Origin: Clostridia bacterium
GTDB taxonomy: Bacteria > Bacillota > Clostridia > Lachnospirales > Lachnospiraceae
NCBI GenBank assembly: GCA_003246295.1
Contig: QKAS01000047.1
Location: forward strand, 62,001 to 126,000
DNA length: 64,000 bases
Reading direction: 5' to 3'
The first letter of the stretch is position 1. Each line of letters begins with the position of its first letter. The notes under the pieces were generated by a model, which saw only the letters and a list, made by a program, of their open reading frames with translations, made no database searches and was not told where the DNA came from. Below, piece after piece: positions 6,443-16,406 of the stretch. Both the position numbers and the translations under genes were made by a program.

Positions 6443-7942
6443 TTATTTATCCAGGCTCTTCATCGTCGGGAACAACAATACATCCCTGATAGCTGCTGAA
6501 TTTGTTAACAACATAACCATTCTATCGATACCGATTCCAATACCGCCTGTAGGTGGCATACCAACTTCAAGTGAATTCAGGAAGTCTTCATCGATGCTAT
6601 TTGCTTCCTCATCACCCTGAGCCTTAAGCTCTTCCTGTGCCATGAAACGTTCTCTCTGATCAAGTGGATCATTTAACTCAGAATATGCATTTGCCATTTC
6701 GCGACATGTGATGAATAATTCAAAACGTTCTGTATAGTCTGGGTCTGTCGGTTTTTTCTTGGTTAATGGCGAGATTTCAACTGGGTGATCCATTACAAAT
6801 GTCGGTTGAACCAGTTTATCTTCAACAAATTCTTCAAAGAATAAGCTTAAGATATCTCCCTTCTTATGTCTTGCTTCATAATGCACTTCGTGCTTGTCTG
6901 CAAGTGCTTTTGCTTCTTCATCTGTTTTGATTTCACGGAAATTAATACCTGTGTATTTTTCAACAGCATCAAGCATTGTAATACGTTCAAATGGTTTTCC
7001 AAGATCAATCATCTCATCTCCATAAGGAATAAGTGTTGTTCCTAGAACTTCCTGCGCTACATAACGATATAGATTCTCACACAGATCCATCATCCCATAA
7101 TAATCAGTATATGCCTGATACAACTCCATCAATGTGAACTCAGGGTTGTGTTTGGTATCTGTTCCTTCATTACGGAATACACGTCCAATTTCATAAACTC
7201 TCTCAAGTCCACCTACAATCAGTCTCTTTAAATATAATTCAAGCGAAATTCTAAGATGCACATCTTCATCTAATGCATTAAAGTGTGTATCGAAAGGTCT
7301 GGCAGCTGCACCACCGGCATTTGGTACCAGTACAGGTGTTTCTACTTCCATAAATCCTTCGCCATCCAGGTAACGACGAATATAACTTATAATCTTTGAT
7401 CTTTTAATAAATGTCTCTTTCACTTCCTGATTCATGATCAGATCCACATATCTCTGACGATATCTGATATCTGTATTGGTCAGTCCGTGGAATTTTTCTG
7501 GAAGAATCTGAAGACTCTTTGTCAGAAGAATAATCTTATCTGCATGGATCGAGATTTCTCCTGTTTTTGTCTTGAATACTTCTCCTTCAAGTCCAACAAT
7601 ATCACCGACATCATATTTTTTAAATTCAGCATAGGATTCTTCGCCAATGCTGTCACGTGCAACATAGGACTGTATGTTCCCCTGCAGATCCTGAACATTA
7701 CAAAATGATGCTTTACCCATCAGTCTTTTCGACATGATTCTTCCGGCAATTGTAACTCTTTTTCCTTCAAGAGTATCAAAGTTTTCTTTGATCTCTGTAC
7801 TATGATGTGATGCATCATATTTTGTAATTTCAAAAGGATTCTTTCCTCCATCCTGTAGAACAGCCAGTTTTTCACGGCGTACTTTTAACAGTTGGTTAAG
7901 ATCCTGTTCCTGTACATTCTGATTATTATCTGCTTCACTCAA
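6443..7942 (-). CDS. lysS: Lysyl-tRNA synthetase, class II
   Basis: Charges tRNA-Lys with lysine in the cytoplasm. The 499-residue length is normal. An N-terminal OB-fold anticodon-binding domain (about 55-165) precedes the class II catalytic domain with motif 2 (RVFRNEGTDTKHNPEFT, about 255-272) and motif 3 (GMPPTGGIGIGIDRMVMLL, near the C-terminus). AAGGAG lies before the ATG. The gene follows greA, a common pairing in Firmicutes. A mobile element abuts its 3' end. Identification is very secure. Confidence 0.97.
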   Translation of the reverse strand: MSEADNNQNVQEQDLNQLLKVRREKLAVLQDGGKNPFEITKYDASHHSTEIKENFDTLEGKRVTIAGRIMSKRLMGKASFCNVQDLQGNIQSYVARDSIGEESYAEFKKYDVGDIVGLEGEVFKTKTGEISIHADKIILLTKSLQILPEKFHGLTNTDIRYRQRYVDLIMNQEVKETFIKRSKIISYIRRYLDGEGFMEVETPVLVPNAGGAAARPFDTHFNALDEDVHLRISLELYLKRLIVGGLERVYEIGRVFRNEGTDTKHNPEFTLMELYQAYTDYYGMMDLCENLYRYVAQEVLGTTLIPYGDEMIDLGKPFERITMLDAVEKYTGINFREIKTDEEAKALADKHEVHYEARHKKGDILSLFFEEFVEDKLVQPTFVMDHPVEISPLTKKKPTDPDYTERFELFITCREMANAYSELNDPLDQRERFMAQEELKAQGDEEANSIDEDFLNSLEVGMPPTGGIGIGIDRMVMLLTNSAAIRDVLLFPTMKSLDK

Positions 7943-7975
7943 TGTCTTATCTCCTTCATGAACGAACCTGCATGA

Positions 7976-8458
7976 TTAATTAGATCTTTGAATTTCAAGT
8001 ACTTTATACTGGAGTTGTCCCGCCTGTGTATCTACAGAAACGGTATCACCCTTCTGTGCACCAATCAGTGCTCTTCCTACAGGTGATTCGTTTGAAATCT
8101 TTCCTTTTAAGCTGTTTGCTTCTGTAGAACCTACGATTTTGTATGTAAATGTTTCATTATATTCAACATCAAGAATATCTACTTTGCATCCGATGCTGAT
8201 TCTATCAAGGTCAACTTCTTCCTCAACTACTACTTCTGCATTTTTCAGGATTTTTTCTAGTTCTTCAATTCTTGCTTCGATATCACGCTGTTCATCTTTT
8301 GCAGCATCATATTCCGCATTTTCTGAAAGGTCACCCTGTTCTCTTGCTTCTTTAATTTTCTGAGCAACTTCTTTACGTTTAACGACCTTTAAATCATGAA
8401 GTTCATCTTCGTATTTTCTAAGACCTTCATAGGTTAAAATATTTTTCTTTTGTTCCAT
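7976..8458 (-). CDS. greA: Transcription elongation factor GreA
   Basis: Rescues backtracked RNA polymerase by stimulating transcript cleavage. Start set at the ATG at 8458 (160 residues, normal length), with AAGGAAGG upstream. The N-terminal coiled-coil finger carries the conserved tip GDLSENAEYDAAK (about residues 42-54) with the acidic residues that reach the active site. The C-terminal FKBP-like domain ends LQYKVLEIQ. It precedes lysS by 33 bases, so co-transcription is likely. Confidence 0.95.
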   Translation of the reverse strand: MEQKKNILTYEGLRKYEDELHDLKVVKRKEVAQKIKEAREQGDLSENAEYDAAKDEQRDIEARIEELEKILKNAEVVVEEEVDLDRISIGCKVDILDVEYNETFTYKIVGSTEANSLKGKISNESPVGRALIGAQKGDTVSVDTQAGQLQYKVLEIQRSN

Positions 8459-8557
8459 GTCGTCCGACCCTTCCTTTGGCAAAATATGATTCTGTTACCG
8501 TTCTTAATAACTACATCTATAATAAAATATGGTAGTCTTCTCCATTTAACTAAGGTA

Positions 8558-9532
8558 TTATACCTTAGTTATTATAAGCGTGTCAAGAAATTCTTCAAGC
8601 TCTTGAAAACTCGTCATATCATTCACTTTACTTCTCATTTTCGCTGAATTCGGAAATCCCGTTAGATACCACGAAAGGTGTTTCCTCATTTCACGGATTC
8701 CAAGATACTCTCCCTTATATTGAAGTTGCAATTTTGCATGTCTTCTGATCGTTGTTATAATTTCAGCAAAATCTGGTTCTGCCGGGATCATACCGGTGTT
8801 TAGATAAGATAACGTCTGACTGAAGATCCATGGATTTCCTTGTACGGCACGTCCAATCATAATCCCATCACATCCGGTCTCTTCCACAAGTTGCTTTGCT
8901 CTGATTGGAGAATCAACATCTCCATTACCGACGACAGGAATAGAAACCGCCTCTTTTACCTGTCTGATAATATCCCAGTCAGCTTTTCCTGTGTAATATT
9001 GCTCTCTGGTCCTTCCATGTACCGCTATTGCTGCCGCACCACACTGCTCTATAATCTTAGCAATCTCAACCGCATTCACATTATTATCATTAAACCCTTT
9101 TCTAATTTTAACTGTTACAGGTTTCTTAATTGCTTTTACAGTCATAGATACAATTTTTTCAACAAGATCCGGCTGTTTCATCAAAGCCGATCCCTCCTGG
9201 TTATTAACAACTTTCGGAACCGGACAACCCATATTAATATCAAGAATAGAAAAGGGTCTATCTTCGATTCGTTTTGCCATCTCACTTATAATAACCGGGT
9301 CTGATCCAAACAACTGCAACGAGACGGGTTTTTCTTCTTCATGTATCTCCAGCAACGCTTCTGTATTCTTATTATTGTAATATATCGCTTTGGCACTGAC
9401 CATCTCCATGCACAACAGCCCAACCCCCTGCTCTTTACAGAGCAAACGAAATGGCAGGTCTGTTATACCTGCCATGGGAGCCAAGATTAAGTTGTTCTCT
9501 AATACAACATTTCCGATTGTAAGTTGACTCAT
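8558..9532 (-). CDS. dusB: tRNA-dihydrouridine synthase, DusB type
   Basis: FMN-dependent enzyme that reduces uridine to dihydrouridine in tRNA. About 324 residues from the ATG at 9532 (GGAGA upstream); a longer frame reaches 9577. The TIM barrel shows the FMN-site motif APMAGITDLPFR (about 18-29), the catalytic-cysteine segment NMGCPVPKVV (about 95-104), HGRTREQYYTGKADW and GNGDV further on. In many Firmicutes dusB neighbours greA and lysS, as here. Confidence 0.93.
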   Translation of the reverse strand: MSQLTIGNVVLENNLILAPMAGITDLPFRLLCKEQGVGLLCMEMVSAKAIYYNNKNTEALLEIHEEEKPVSLQLFGSDPVIISEMAKRIEDRPFSILDINMGCPVPKVVNNQEGSALMKQPDLVEKIVSMTVKAIKKPVTVKIRKGFNDNNVNAVEIAKIIEQCGAAAIAVHGRTREQYYTGKADWDIIRQVKEAVSIPVVGNGDVDSPIRAKQLVEETGCDGIMIGRAVQGNPWIFSQTLSYLNTGMIPAEPDFAEIITTIRRHAKLQLQYKGEYLGIREMRKHLSWYLTGFPNSAKMRSKVNDMTSFQELEEFLDTLIITKV

Positions 9533-9597
9533 CATTATCTCCGCTTTCAATCTTGCTTTCGCGATTTTATCTTCCAAATTTCTATTATTAACATATA

Positions 9598-10368
9598 TTA
9601 TTTCTGATTCTTCTCATAAATAATGCGAAGTCCTTCAAGTGTTAGAACACTGTCATATACTTCAATCATCTCTGTGGCGTCTGAAATAATTCTTCCAAGA
9701 CCACCCGTTGCAACTACCTTAAGGTTGTTGTATCCGCTTTCTTTTTTTACCTGATTAATAATATACTCAGTTTGTCCAATCTGTCCATAAACAAGTCCAG
9801 CCTGCATGCTGCTTACTGTTTCCTGTGCAAGAATAGACTTTGGTTTTCTAATCTCTATTTCTGGAAGTCTTGCAGTATCTTCCCATAATGCCTTCGCAGA
9901 TATACGAAGCCCAGGTGCAGTGATTCCTGCAGCAAAAGAACCGTCTTCTGTGACAAGATCATAAGTAGTTGCTGTTCCAAAATCTATAACCAGAACTGGT
10001 CCGCCATAAAGTGTATAAGCTGCAACTGCGTCTACAATTCTGTCAGCACCAATTTCTCTTGGATTCTCTGTAATAATCTTGATTCCACTTTTTACTCCAG
10101 GTCCAACGCAGAGTGGATTCATATTCAAGTAACGTTTAATAGATCCCATAAGTGCATGCATAATATTAGGTACAACACTTGCAATGATTGTCCCATCAAT
10201 TTCTTCTTTGGTAATTCCATTCATACCCAGGAGTTGTATGATTGAGGCTCCAAATTCATCTGATGTTCTTGCCAGCATTGTGGTAAGCCTGAATGTAGTA
10301 ACTAATTTTTTTTCTTTATAGACTCCAAATGTAATGTTAGTATTCCCTGCATCTATGACAAGCAGCAT
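9598..10368 (-). CDS. coaX: Type III pantothenate kinase
   Basis: First enzyme of coenzyme A synthesis: phosphorylates pantothenate with ATP. The 256-residue ASKHA-fold protein begins [15 protein letters not shown], the phosphate-binding motif of CoaX. GADRIVD (about 103-109) and [13 protein letters not shown] (about 124-136) are also characteristic. Type III kinases are not feedback-inhibited by CoA. It starts 2 bases before the end of the upstream hypothetical gene region and so belongs to the coaX/DUF6145/birA run. Confidence 0.95.
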   Translation of the reverse strand: MLLVIDAGNTNITFGVYKEKKLVTTFRLTTMLARTSDEFGASIIQLLGMNGITKEEIDGTIIASVVPNIMHALMGSIKRYLNMNPLCVGPGVKSGIKIITENPREIGADRIVDAVAAYTLYGGPVLVIDFGTATTYDLVTEDGSFAAGITAPGLRISAKALWEDTARLPEIEIRKPKSILAQETVSSMQAGLVYGQIGQTEYIINQVKKESGYNNLKVVATGGLGRIISDATEMIEVYDSVLTLEGLRIIYEKNQK

Positions 10369-10370
10369 TG

Positions 10371-10718
10371 TTAATCCTCCAAAATTGTATCAATCTTTTC
10401 GTTTAATATAAAAACTCTGTAATAAAGATTAAGCGACTCCAGCAGCTCACTTCTTTTTCTTCTGATCTCACCGACCAACAGACCGCTGCTTATCTCATCA
10501 TATGTGATATCTTCCTCATCAGCAGCTGTTTCCAGAGCTAATATTCCATCCTCATCGAACGCAATTGTAAAGATGCCACCAACTTCCTGCGTAAACAGTA
10601 TACTGATAACTCTGAGCTCATCCTGAATACTTTTAGGAATCCCTGAAAATTTTTCATTAAAATAATACTTCTCTTCGTAGGCATTTGCCCCGCATAATAC
10701 TACCTTTTCTTGTTTCAT
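10371..10718 (-). CDS. Conserved hypothetical protein, DUF6145-like
   Basis: A 115-residue, acidic, apparently cytoplasmic protein ([20 protein letters not shown] at the start, KIDTILED at the end). I associate this sequence with DUF6145, found next to coaX and birA in Lachnospiraceae; the family name is from memory. No motif for catalysis is visible. Its stop lies 2 bases before the coaX start, so tight co-expression with CoA and biotin functions is likely. Confidence 0.6.
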   Translation of the reverse strand: MKQEKVVLCGANAYEEKYYFNEKFSGIPKSIQDELRVISILFTQEVGGIFTIAFDEDGILALETAADEEDITYDEISSGLLVGEIRRKRSELLESLNLYYRVFILNEKIDTILED

Positions 10719-10761
10719 TCGTCAAGACATCTCCAAAATTCTTTTTCTTTTAATAATACAT

Positions 10762-11742
10762 TTACACATACCCATAGATTCCTCTAACCGAAACTTCACC
10801 CGCGTACACTTCTACAGTCTCACCTGTCTCTGTTCTGACAAGTAATTCCCCATTAGGGCTGATACCAAGTGCCTCACCTTCAAATTCAGCTTTTGGGTCA
10901 AGAACTCTTACTCTACGTCCTTGATTCACAAGATAACGATTATACTCTTCTATAAATAGCGATAAATCAGCATGAATTAAAAATTGCTGATATAGCTGTT
11001 CAAAATTACTCAGGATCTCAGCAATGAGTTCTGAACGCTGATAAGATTTTCCCGTCTCTATCTTTATTGAAGTTGCGATCTTTTCGAGTTCTTCAGGAAT
11101 CATATCCTGATTCACATTGATGCCACAGCCGATCACCACATAATGGACATAGTCCATCTCTGCACTCATTTCCGTCAGGATACCACAAATTTTTTTATCC
11201 TTCATCAGAATATCATTTGGCCACTTAATACTGCACGTTTCTCCGCTAATCCTACTGATTGCTCTTGCAACTGCTAACGCCATGACGAGTGTAAGTTGTG
11301 GTGCCTGGTTTGGTTTTATTTCAGGTCTTAATAATAGCGTCATGGAAACAGAAGTGCCTTTTGGTGATTCCCACGCTCTTCCTCTTCTTCCACGACCCGA
11401 TATTTGTGTATCAGCTGTGCACAGTAAACCATGTTTTGCTCCCTGTTCTGCAAATTTCTTACAGTCGGTATTCGTTGAATCTGTTTCTTCCAGGCAAGAT
11501 AGTGTGCTTCCCGCCCACTCTGTGTTAAGCCTGCTCTTTATTTCAGCTTCTGTTAGAATATCTGGAGTAGAAAGAATCCTATATCCTTTATTTTGAACAG
11601 CGTCGATGACATATCCCTCTTCTTTTAGCTGATTGATTACTTTCCATACAGCAGTTCTCGAGACAGAGAAACGATTGCAGATCTCCTGTCCAGAAACAGA
11701 CTCCTTACTATTTTGAAGCAACTTTAATATTTCTGTTTTCAC
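10762..11742 (-). CDS. birA: Bifunctional biotin-protein ligase and biotin operon repressor
   Basis: Attaches biotin to carboxylase carrier domains and, with biotinyl-AMP bound, represses biotin genes. 326 residues: N-terminal winged helix (about 1-60, SVSGQEICNRFSVSRTAVWK), then the ligase domain with ETDSTNTDCK (about 85), the GRGRRGRAWESPKG biotinyl-AMP loop (about 115-128) and KWPNDILMKDKKICGIL (about 170-186). The C-terminal SH3-like domain is present. The DNA-binding domain makes it a group II BirA. Confidence 0.94.
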   Translation of the reverse strand: MKTEILKLLQNSKESVSGQEICNRFSVSRTAVWKVINQLKEEGYVIDAVQNKGYRILSTPDILTEAEIKSRLNTEWAGSTLSCLEETDSTNTDCKKFAEQGAKHGLLCTADTQISGRGRRGRAWESPKGTSVSMTLLLRPEIKPNQAPQLTLVMALAVARAISRISGETCSIKWPNDILMKDKKICGILTEMSAEMDYVHYVVIGCGINVNQDMIPEELEKIATSIKIETGKSYQRSELIAEILSNFEQLYQQFLIHADLSLFIEEYNRYLVNQGRRVRVLDPKAEFEGEALGISPNGELLVRTETGETVEVYAGEVSVRGIYGYV

Positions 11743-11759
11743 TTTTATTCACCAATCTA

Positions 11760-12695
11760 TTATTGACCTAACGTGGCAACCATTACTGCCTTAATTGTAT
11801 GCATGCGATTCTCAGCTTCATCAAATATTACAGTTGCATGTTGTTCAAATACTTCTTCCGTAATTTCATTTCCTTTAACTGCCGGCAGACAATGCATTGC
11901 GACGGAAGTTTCTTTGCCTGTTTTTTTCATTAACGCTGCATTAACCTGATAGTCTTTTAACAGTAATAAACGTTCTGCAGATTTTTCTTCTTCACCCATG
12001 GATACCCACACATCTGTGTAAATAACATCTGCACCTGCAACAGCATCTGTCTGATCAGTAATTGTCAGTGTGCTGCCAGCTTCCTTCGCATATCCTTGGC
12101 ACAGGCTGACCAGCTCATCATCCGGCCAGAGAGAATCTGGCGCAATGATTGTACAATTCACCCCAAGTTTTCCACAACCGACCATCACAGAATTAGCTAC
12201 ATTATTTCGCCCATCTCCAATAAATACAAAATGAAGCCCTTTCAGTGTGCCAAATTGCTCCTTTACTGTCAGCATATCTGCCAGAATCTGTGTAGGATGA
12301 TAATCATCTGTCAGTCCATTCCAAACTGGAACACCGCTGTATTTTGCAAGCAGTTCAACATTCTTATGTGAAAATCCTCTGAATTCAATTCCATCAAACA
12401 TTCTTCCCAGAACACGTGCAGTATCTTCCACGCTTTCCTTATGACCGAGCTGTATATCATTTTTTCCAAGGTATTCAGGATGCGCACCTTCATCAACACA
12501 CGCCACTGTAAACGCACAACGTGTTCTTGTAGACGGCTTTTCAAAAATCAGCGCTATATTTTTTCCTTTCAGACTGTCTCCTGTTACTCCCTGTTTCTTT
12601 TTTTCTTTTAATTCTGCTGCCAAATCAATAAAATACATAATCTCTTCTGGTGTAAAGTCCTTTAACGTTAAAAAACTACGTCCTTTTAAATTCAT
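11760..12695 (-). CDS. argF: Ornithine carbamoyltransferase
   Basis: Joins carbamoyl phosphate and ornithine to citrulline in arginine synthesis; paralogues work in the catabolic direction or on putrescine. 311 residues, normal length. Visible motifs: STRTR carbamoyl-phosphate site (about 55-59), HPTQ (about 130) and HCLP (about 266). No arginine regulatory site was recognised. It lies after the terminator of the SPFH gene, so it probably has its own promoter in the 80-base gap. The anabolic role is inferred, since no arc operon is visible. Confidence 0.88.
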   Translation of the reverse strand: MNLKGRSFLTLKDFTPEEIMYFIDLAAELKEKKKQGVTGDSLKGKNIALIFEKPSTRTRCAFTVACVDEGAHPEYLGKNDIQLGHKESVEDTARVLGRMFDGIEFRGFSHKNVELLAKYSGVPVWNGLTDDYHPTQILADMLTVKEQFGTLKGLHFVFIGDGRNNVANSVMVGCGKLGVNCTIIAPDSLWPDDELVSLCQGYAKEAGSTLTITDQTDAVAGADVIYTDVWVSMGEEEKSAERLLLLKDYQVNAALMKKTGKETSVAMHCLPAVKGNEITEEVFEQHATVIFDEAENRMHTIKAVMVATLGQ

Positions 12696-12734
12696 ATTTT
12701 TCTCCTGTCTGCATAGATATGATATTGGGTATAC

Positions 12735-12770
12735 AAAAACACAAGGGATGTCCCCTGTGTTTTTATTATT
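12735..12770 (-). terminator. Terminator between the SPFH gene and argF
   Basis: AAAAACACAgGGGA/TCCCcTGTGTTTTT-type stem with flanking A and T tracts. It is nearly symmetrical and could work on both strands. Confidence 0.75.
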
Positions 12771-12784
12771 CTATCAATTCATTT

Positions 12785-13708
12785 TTATTTTATGATTTCT
12801 TTCACTGATGCTGCCAATCCAGCAATTCCTTGTATTTCTGAAGGAATAATGATCTTGGTTGCCTGACCATTTGCTGCTTTTTCGAATGCTTCAAGACTCT
12901 TAATCCGAAGAACTGCTTCATCTGCCCCGGCTTCTCTTACAAAACGAATACCATCTGCTGTTGCCTGCTGCACTTTTAAGATAGCGGAAGCCTGACCTTC
13001 TGCTTCTCTTATCATACGCTCTTTTTGTGCTTCTGCACGAAGAATGGCTGATTGCTTCTCTGCCTCTGCATCCAGGATTACAGATGCTTTTTTACCTTCC
13101 GCAACAAGAATCGTTGATGTTTTTTCTCCTTCTGCCCGAAGAATGGCTTCACGTCTTTCACGCTCTGCTTTCATCTGTTTTTCCATTGCGTCTTGAATTG
13201 CTGCAGGTGGAATGATATTTTTAAGTTCTACACGGTTAACTTTGATTCCCCAAGGGTCAGTAGCAATATCCAGAGATGCTCTCATTTTTGTATTAATCGT
13301 TTCTCTGGAAGTCAATGTCTGATCAAGTTCCAAGTCACCGATAATATTTCTAAGAGTGGTCGCAGTCAGGTTTTCAATCGCCATCAGTGGATTCTCAACA
13401 CCATAGGTAAATAACTTAGGGTCTGTAATCTGGAAAAAGACGACGGTATCAATTCTCATTGTAACATTATCTTTTGTGATAACAGGTTGTGGTGCAAAAT
13501 CTACTACCTGTTCTTTTAAAATTACCTTTTTTGCTATTTTATCAAGGAACGGAACTTTCAGATGAAGTCCTACAGACCAGGTTCCCTGGTATGCTCCGAG
13601 TCTTTCCACAACATAAGCATGTGCCTGCGGTACAATCTTAATACAGGATGCCAGTATAAATATAATAATCAGTACCAATGCTATTAAAGTAATCGTGCCA
13701 AAGTTCAT
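12785..13708 (-). CDS. SPFH/stomatin-like membrane protein
   Basis: A 307-residue protein of the QmcA/stomatin type: one N-terminal membrane helix (about 4-24), an SPFH domain (about 25-190, RLGAYQGTWSVGLHLKVPF, NIIGDLELDQTLTSRE) and a helical tail of Ala/Glu-rich repeats (REAILRAEGEK..., about 195-260). Such proteins form large oligomers in membrane microdomains and are usually paired with an NfeD protein, encoded here immediately upstream. Likely role in membrane quality control; no enzymatic activity is expected. Confidence 0.9.
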   Translation of the reverse strand: MNFGTITLIALVLIIIFILASCIKIVPQAHAYVVERLGAYQGTWSVGLHLKVPFLDKIAKKVILKEQVVDFAPQPVITKDNVTMRIDTVVFFQITDPKLFTYGVENPLMAIENLTATTLRNIIGDLELDQTLTSRETINTKMRASLDIATDPWGIKVNRVELKNIIPPAAIQDAMEKQMKAERERREAILRAEGEKTSTILVAEGKKASVILDAEAEKQSAILRAEAQKERMIREAEGQASAILKVQQATADGIRFVREAGADEAVLRIKSLEAFEKAANGQATKIIIPSEIQGIAGLAASVKEIIK

Positions 13709-13738
13709 AAGTTTCTCCCATCTGCCTCGTAAAAGGCT

Positions 13739-14185
13739 CTAGTCCTGTGTTTTCTCTTTTACAATTAATTTTACTCCCTGTACGGCAACAATCTCAACAA
13801 CTGAACCTGTCTTGATTTTACCATCTTCCATCTCACATCTTGCAGTCCATTCCTGCCCTCTTACCAGTGCCTGTCCAATCCCTTGCAGGTTATCGATGTC
13901 ACTGATTACCACAGCCTGTTCACCTATCAGACTTTCAACATTTGTCTTAGTGCGGTCTTTATTAAAATACTTCACGGCTACTGGCCTGGTAAAAAATAGC
14001 ATAAGAATCGAAATCAGCAAGAATAAAATACACTGGACCACAATGTTTGCACCGAAAACCGATGCAATTGTTGCAATGAGTGCACCTGTTGCAAACCAGA
14101 TTGTAGTCAGTCCCATCGTAGCAATTTCAATTACGACAAGGAGAATGAACAGAATAAGCCAGAAAATTGTCAGTTCCATATGCAT
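13739..14185 (-). CDS. NfeD-family membrane protein
   Basis: 148 residues with three hydrophobic segments in the first 80 residues and a soluble OB-fold-like C-terminus (about 85-145, LIGEQAVVISDIDNLQGIGQALVRGQEW, then SVVEIVAVQGVKLIV). This is the short NfeD form without the serine protease domain. It is the usual partner of the SPFH protein encoded 30 bases downstream. The start could be the first ATG (14185) or the third codon (14179); the GGAGAC ribosome site fits either. Confidence 0.87.
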   Translation of the reverse strand: MHMELTIFWLILFILLVVIEIATMGLTTIWFATGALIATIASVFGANIVVQCILFLLISILMLFFTRPVAVKYFNKDRTKTNVESLIGEQAVVISDIDNLQGIGQALVRGQEWTARCEMEDGKIKTGSVVEIVAVQGVKLIVKEKTQD

Positions 14186-14227
14186 TGTCTCCTTTCAACT
14201 TTAAACACATAATACTATACTTTACCA

Positions 14228-14277
14228 AAAAAATCCATAGTACTCAGATGATTTATCTGTTACTATGGATTCTTTTC
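14228..14277 (-). terminator. Terminator of the SleB-type gene
   Basis: ATCCATAGTA...TACTATGGAT inverted repeat followed on the minus strand by a T run, directly after the stop of the hydrolase gene. Confidence 0.75.
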
Positions 14278-14283
14278 TATTTA

Positions 14284-15372
14284 TTACCAGAAAACATGGT
14301 TCCCAATCGTGTATCCGTCATGCAGTCCAACACGTTTGAAATGTGTTGCACCTCCAACATTGCTCATTCCATTCAGTGCTTCTTGTGCTGCCTGGAAACA
14401 ACTTGCTTTCGGTCCATTTGCTGCGACCTTTGCAACCTTTCCATTCAATGCTGGTGTGAACTGACCTGATGCATAAATGACACCCTGAAGTGAACTTGGG
14501 TATGCTCCACTTCTTAATCTGTTCATAACAACGGCTCCGACTGCAAGCTGACCTTCATAGCTTTCTCCGCCTGCTTCACACTGAATCAATGCTGCAAGAA
14601 GTGTAAGATCTGAAACGTCTGCTGGTACTGCTCCTCTGTTCTCAGTCATTTTTGCTTTTTCTTCTGCTTCTTTTCTGGCACGTTCATTAATTACGTCCAT
14701 TGTTTCGCCCGAGTCAATTTTAAAATCAACACTGACATACTTGGATGATACATAACCTGTCTGTCCATTAAAGTCAATCGCGACCCAGTCTCCCTGTTTT
14801 TCAATTGCGATTACTTCATCATTCACTGCCATAAGTCCATAAATTTCAGCGCTCTCACTATTACTCTTATGTACGCTTAATGCATCTGTATTCGCCTTGG
14901 CTACAAGGTTTCCTACTTCTGATGCAAGTGTTTCTGCCTCCGACCCAAAGATCAGATATTCATTTTTAGCCCAGCCAACAACATCTCCAGATTGAATCTT
15001 TGTCCAGTTCCCCTGCTGTTCTAAAATCTTGCCACCACAGTCAGTATATAGTTCACCAACCTTTTCGGAATCCTCATTTGCTTCTGCTCTGACATTTAAC
15101 GACTGTTTCACGTTTGCCATAACAAGTGTCGAGGACGGGGCATCTGTCTTACTGACTTCATTCTCCGAAATTGCTACTACTTCCGATACAATTTTATCCA
15201 ATTCTTCATTGTCTAAAGTTATGTCTGCATCCAAAGCGATGGCTGCACCGGCGTTTAAAGATGTTAACGCGCTGTCAGCTGCTACTGTAGAAGCTGGAAA
15301 ACAAACCAGTGTGATCAGGCCAAATACGAAAGCCGCAATCCCTTTCCACAGTATTCTTTCTTTTGATTTCAT
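14284..15372 (-). CDS. Secreted SH3-domain cell wall hydrolase, SleB type
   Basis: About 362 residues from the ATG at 15372 (GGAGG upstream). An N-terminal signal peptide (about 1-33, basic then hydrophobic, ending near VAADS) is followed by two bacterial SH3 domains (about 90-145 and 155-215, each with an SLNVR- or YVSSKY-type pattern) that bind the wall. The C-terminal hydrolase_2/SleB domain (about 248-362) has the catalytic Glu in LIQCEAGGES. SleB is a lytic transglycosylase of spore cortex; this SH3-bearing form may act in vegetative wall turnover instead. It has a separate terminator and is likely monocistronic. Confidence 0.88.
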   Translation of the reverse strand: MKSKERILWKGIAAFVFGLITLVCFPASTVAADSALTSLNAGAAIALDADITLDNEELDKIVSEVVAISENEVSKTDAPSSTLVMANVKQSLNVRAEANEDSEKVGELYTDCGGKILEQQGNWTKIQSGDVVGWAKNEYLIFGSEAETLASEVGNLVAKANTDALSVHKSNSESAEIYGLMAVNDEVIAIEKQGDWVAIDFNGQTGYVSSKYVSVDFKIDSGETMDVINERARKEAEEKAKMTENRGAVPADVSDLTLLAALIQCEAGGESYEGQLAVGAVVMNRLRSGAYPSSLQGVIYASGQFTPALNGKVAKVAANGPKASCFQAAQEALNGMSNVGGATHFKRVGLHDGYTIGNHVFW

Positions 15373-15611
15373 AATAACCTCCATTTTGCTTTTACATACT
15401 ACTGGTCATTTAAAGCGTCCCTTAAATGTTTCAGCTTCCTAAACAAATGTTACAAAAATGTTAAGACTTGTTAAGGTTTTCATATCATAGCAAAAATGAA
15501 GAGTTTTGTCAACTTTTCGAAAAAAAGCATTGATTTCTCTGCGTTTTGTACGGATTTTTTCTTGTTTTTATATAATAAAATTAATTAAATTATTTTATTA
15601 ATTTGTCACAA

Positions 15612-16406
15612 TTACATTTTTTTAGACTTTTCAATACATCCCAGCACAGCTTCCATTACTGCTGATCGAAATCCCTTTTCTTCAAGGATTCTTACAGCTT
15701 CAATCGTTGTTCCAGCCGGTGAGCAGACCATATCTTTTAGAACTCCTGGATGCTTACCTGTTTCAAGTACCATTTTAGCACTTCCATAAACAGATTGCGC
15801 TGCGAATTCATACGCTTGATTTCGTGGCATACCTGCAGCAACTGCCGCATCTGCCATCGCTTCAATAAACATAAACACATATGCCGGAGAACTTCCACTG
15901 ACTCCAACAACTGCATCCATAAGATTTTCCTTTACAACGCTTGCTTTTCCAAAAGAAGATAAAATAACCATAATTTCATTAAGTTCTTCTTTTGTCACAT
16001 TTGCACTTGTACAAACACCTGTGCATCCTTCTCCAACCAACGCTGGCGTATTAGGCATACATCTGATAAGTTTGATCTCTTTTTCAAACATGCTATGAAT
16101 CCAGGCAATTGTTTTTCCTGGTGCAATGGATACAATCAACTGGTCTGGTCTGATGAAATCCTTGATTTCCTTGATTACTTCTTCATAAAACTGAGGTTTT
16201 ACAGACAGAAATATAACATCTGCTTCATACACTGTATCTATGTTGGTTTCTGTAATCTGGATTTGATAAATTTCCTGCACGCGGTCTCTGCTCTCAGGTA
16301 TACAATCTGTGCCGAACAGTTCCTCTGGTCTGCGGATTCCTTTTGTCAGAATTCCTCCTATCATTGCAGATGCCATGTTTCCAAGTCCAATAAATCCTAT
16401 TTTCAT
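15612..16406 (-). CDS. proC: Pyrroline-5-carboxylate reductase
   Basis: Last step of proline synthesis: reduces pyrroline-5-carboxylate with NAD(P)H. 264 residues, normal. It begins with the Rossmann motif GFIGLGNMASAMIGG (about 3-17) and has MPNTPALVGEG (about 115-125) and the C-terminal dimer helix segment SPAGTTIEAVRILEEKGFRSAV. The start overlaps the upstream trmH-type gene by four bases (ATGA), implying translational coupling. Confidence 0.95.
   Translation of the reverse strand: MKIGFIGLGNMASAMIGGILTKGIRRPEELFGTDCIPESRDRVQEIYQIQITETNIDTVYEADVIFLSVKPQFYEEVIKEIKDFIRPDQLIVSIAPGKTIAWIHSMFEKEIKLIRCMPNTPALVGEGCTGVCTSANVTKEELNEIMVILSSFGKASVVKENLMDAVVGVSGSSPAYVFMFIEAMADAAVAAGMPRNQAYEFAAQSVYGSAKMVLETGKHPGVLKDMVCSPAGTTIEAVRILEEKGFRSAVMEAVLGCIEKSKKM

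Noticed and set aside
8840..9304. Plus-strand 154-codon frame
   Set aside because: Antisense shadow of dusB with no ribosome site and implausible composition.
15385..15611. A c-di-AMP (ydaO) riboswitch before the SleB-type gene
   Set aside because: SleB-type genes often have one, but none of its conserved segments could be found here.
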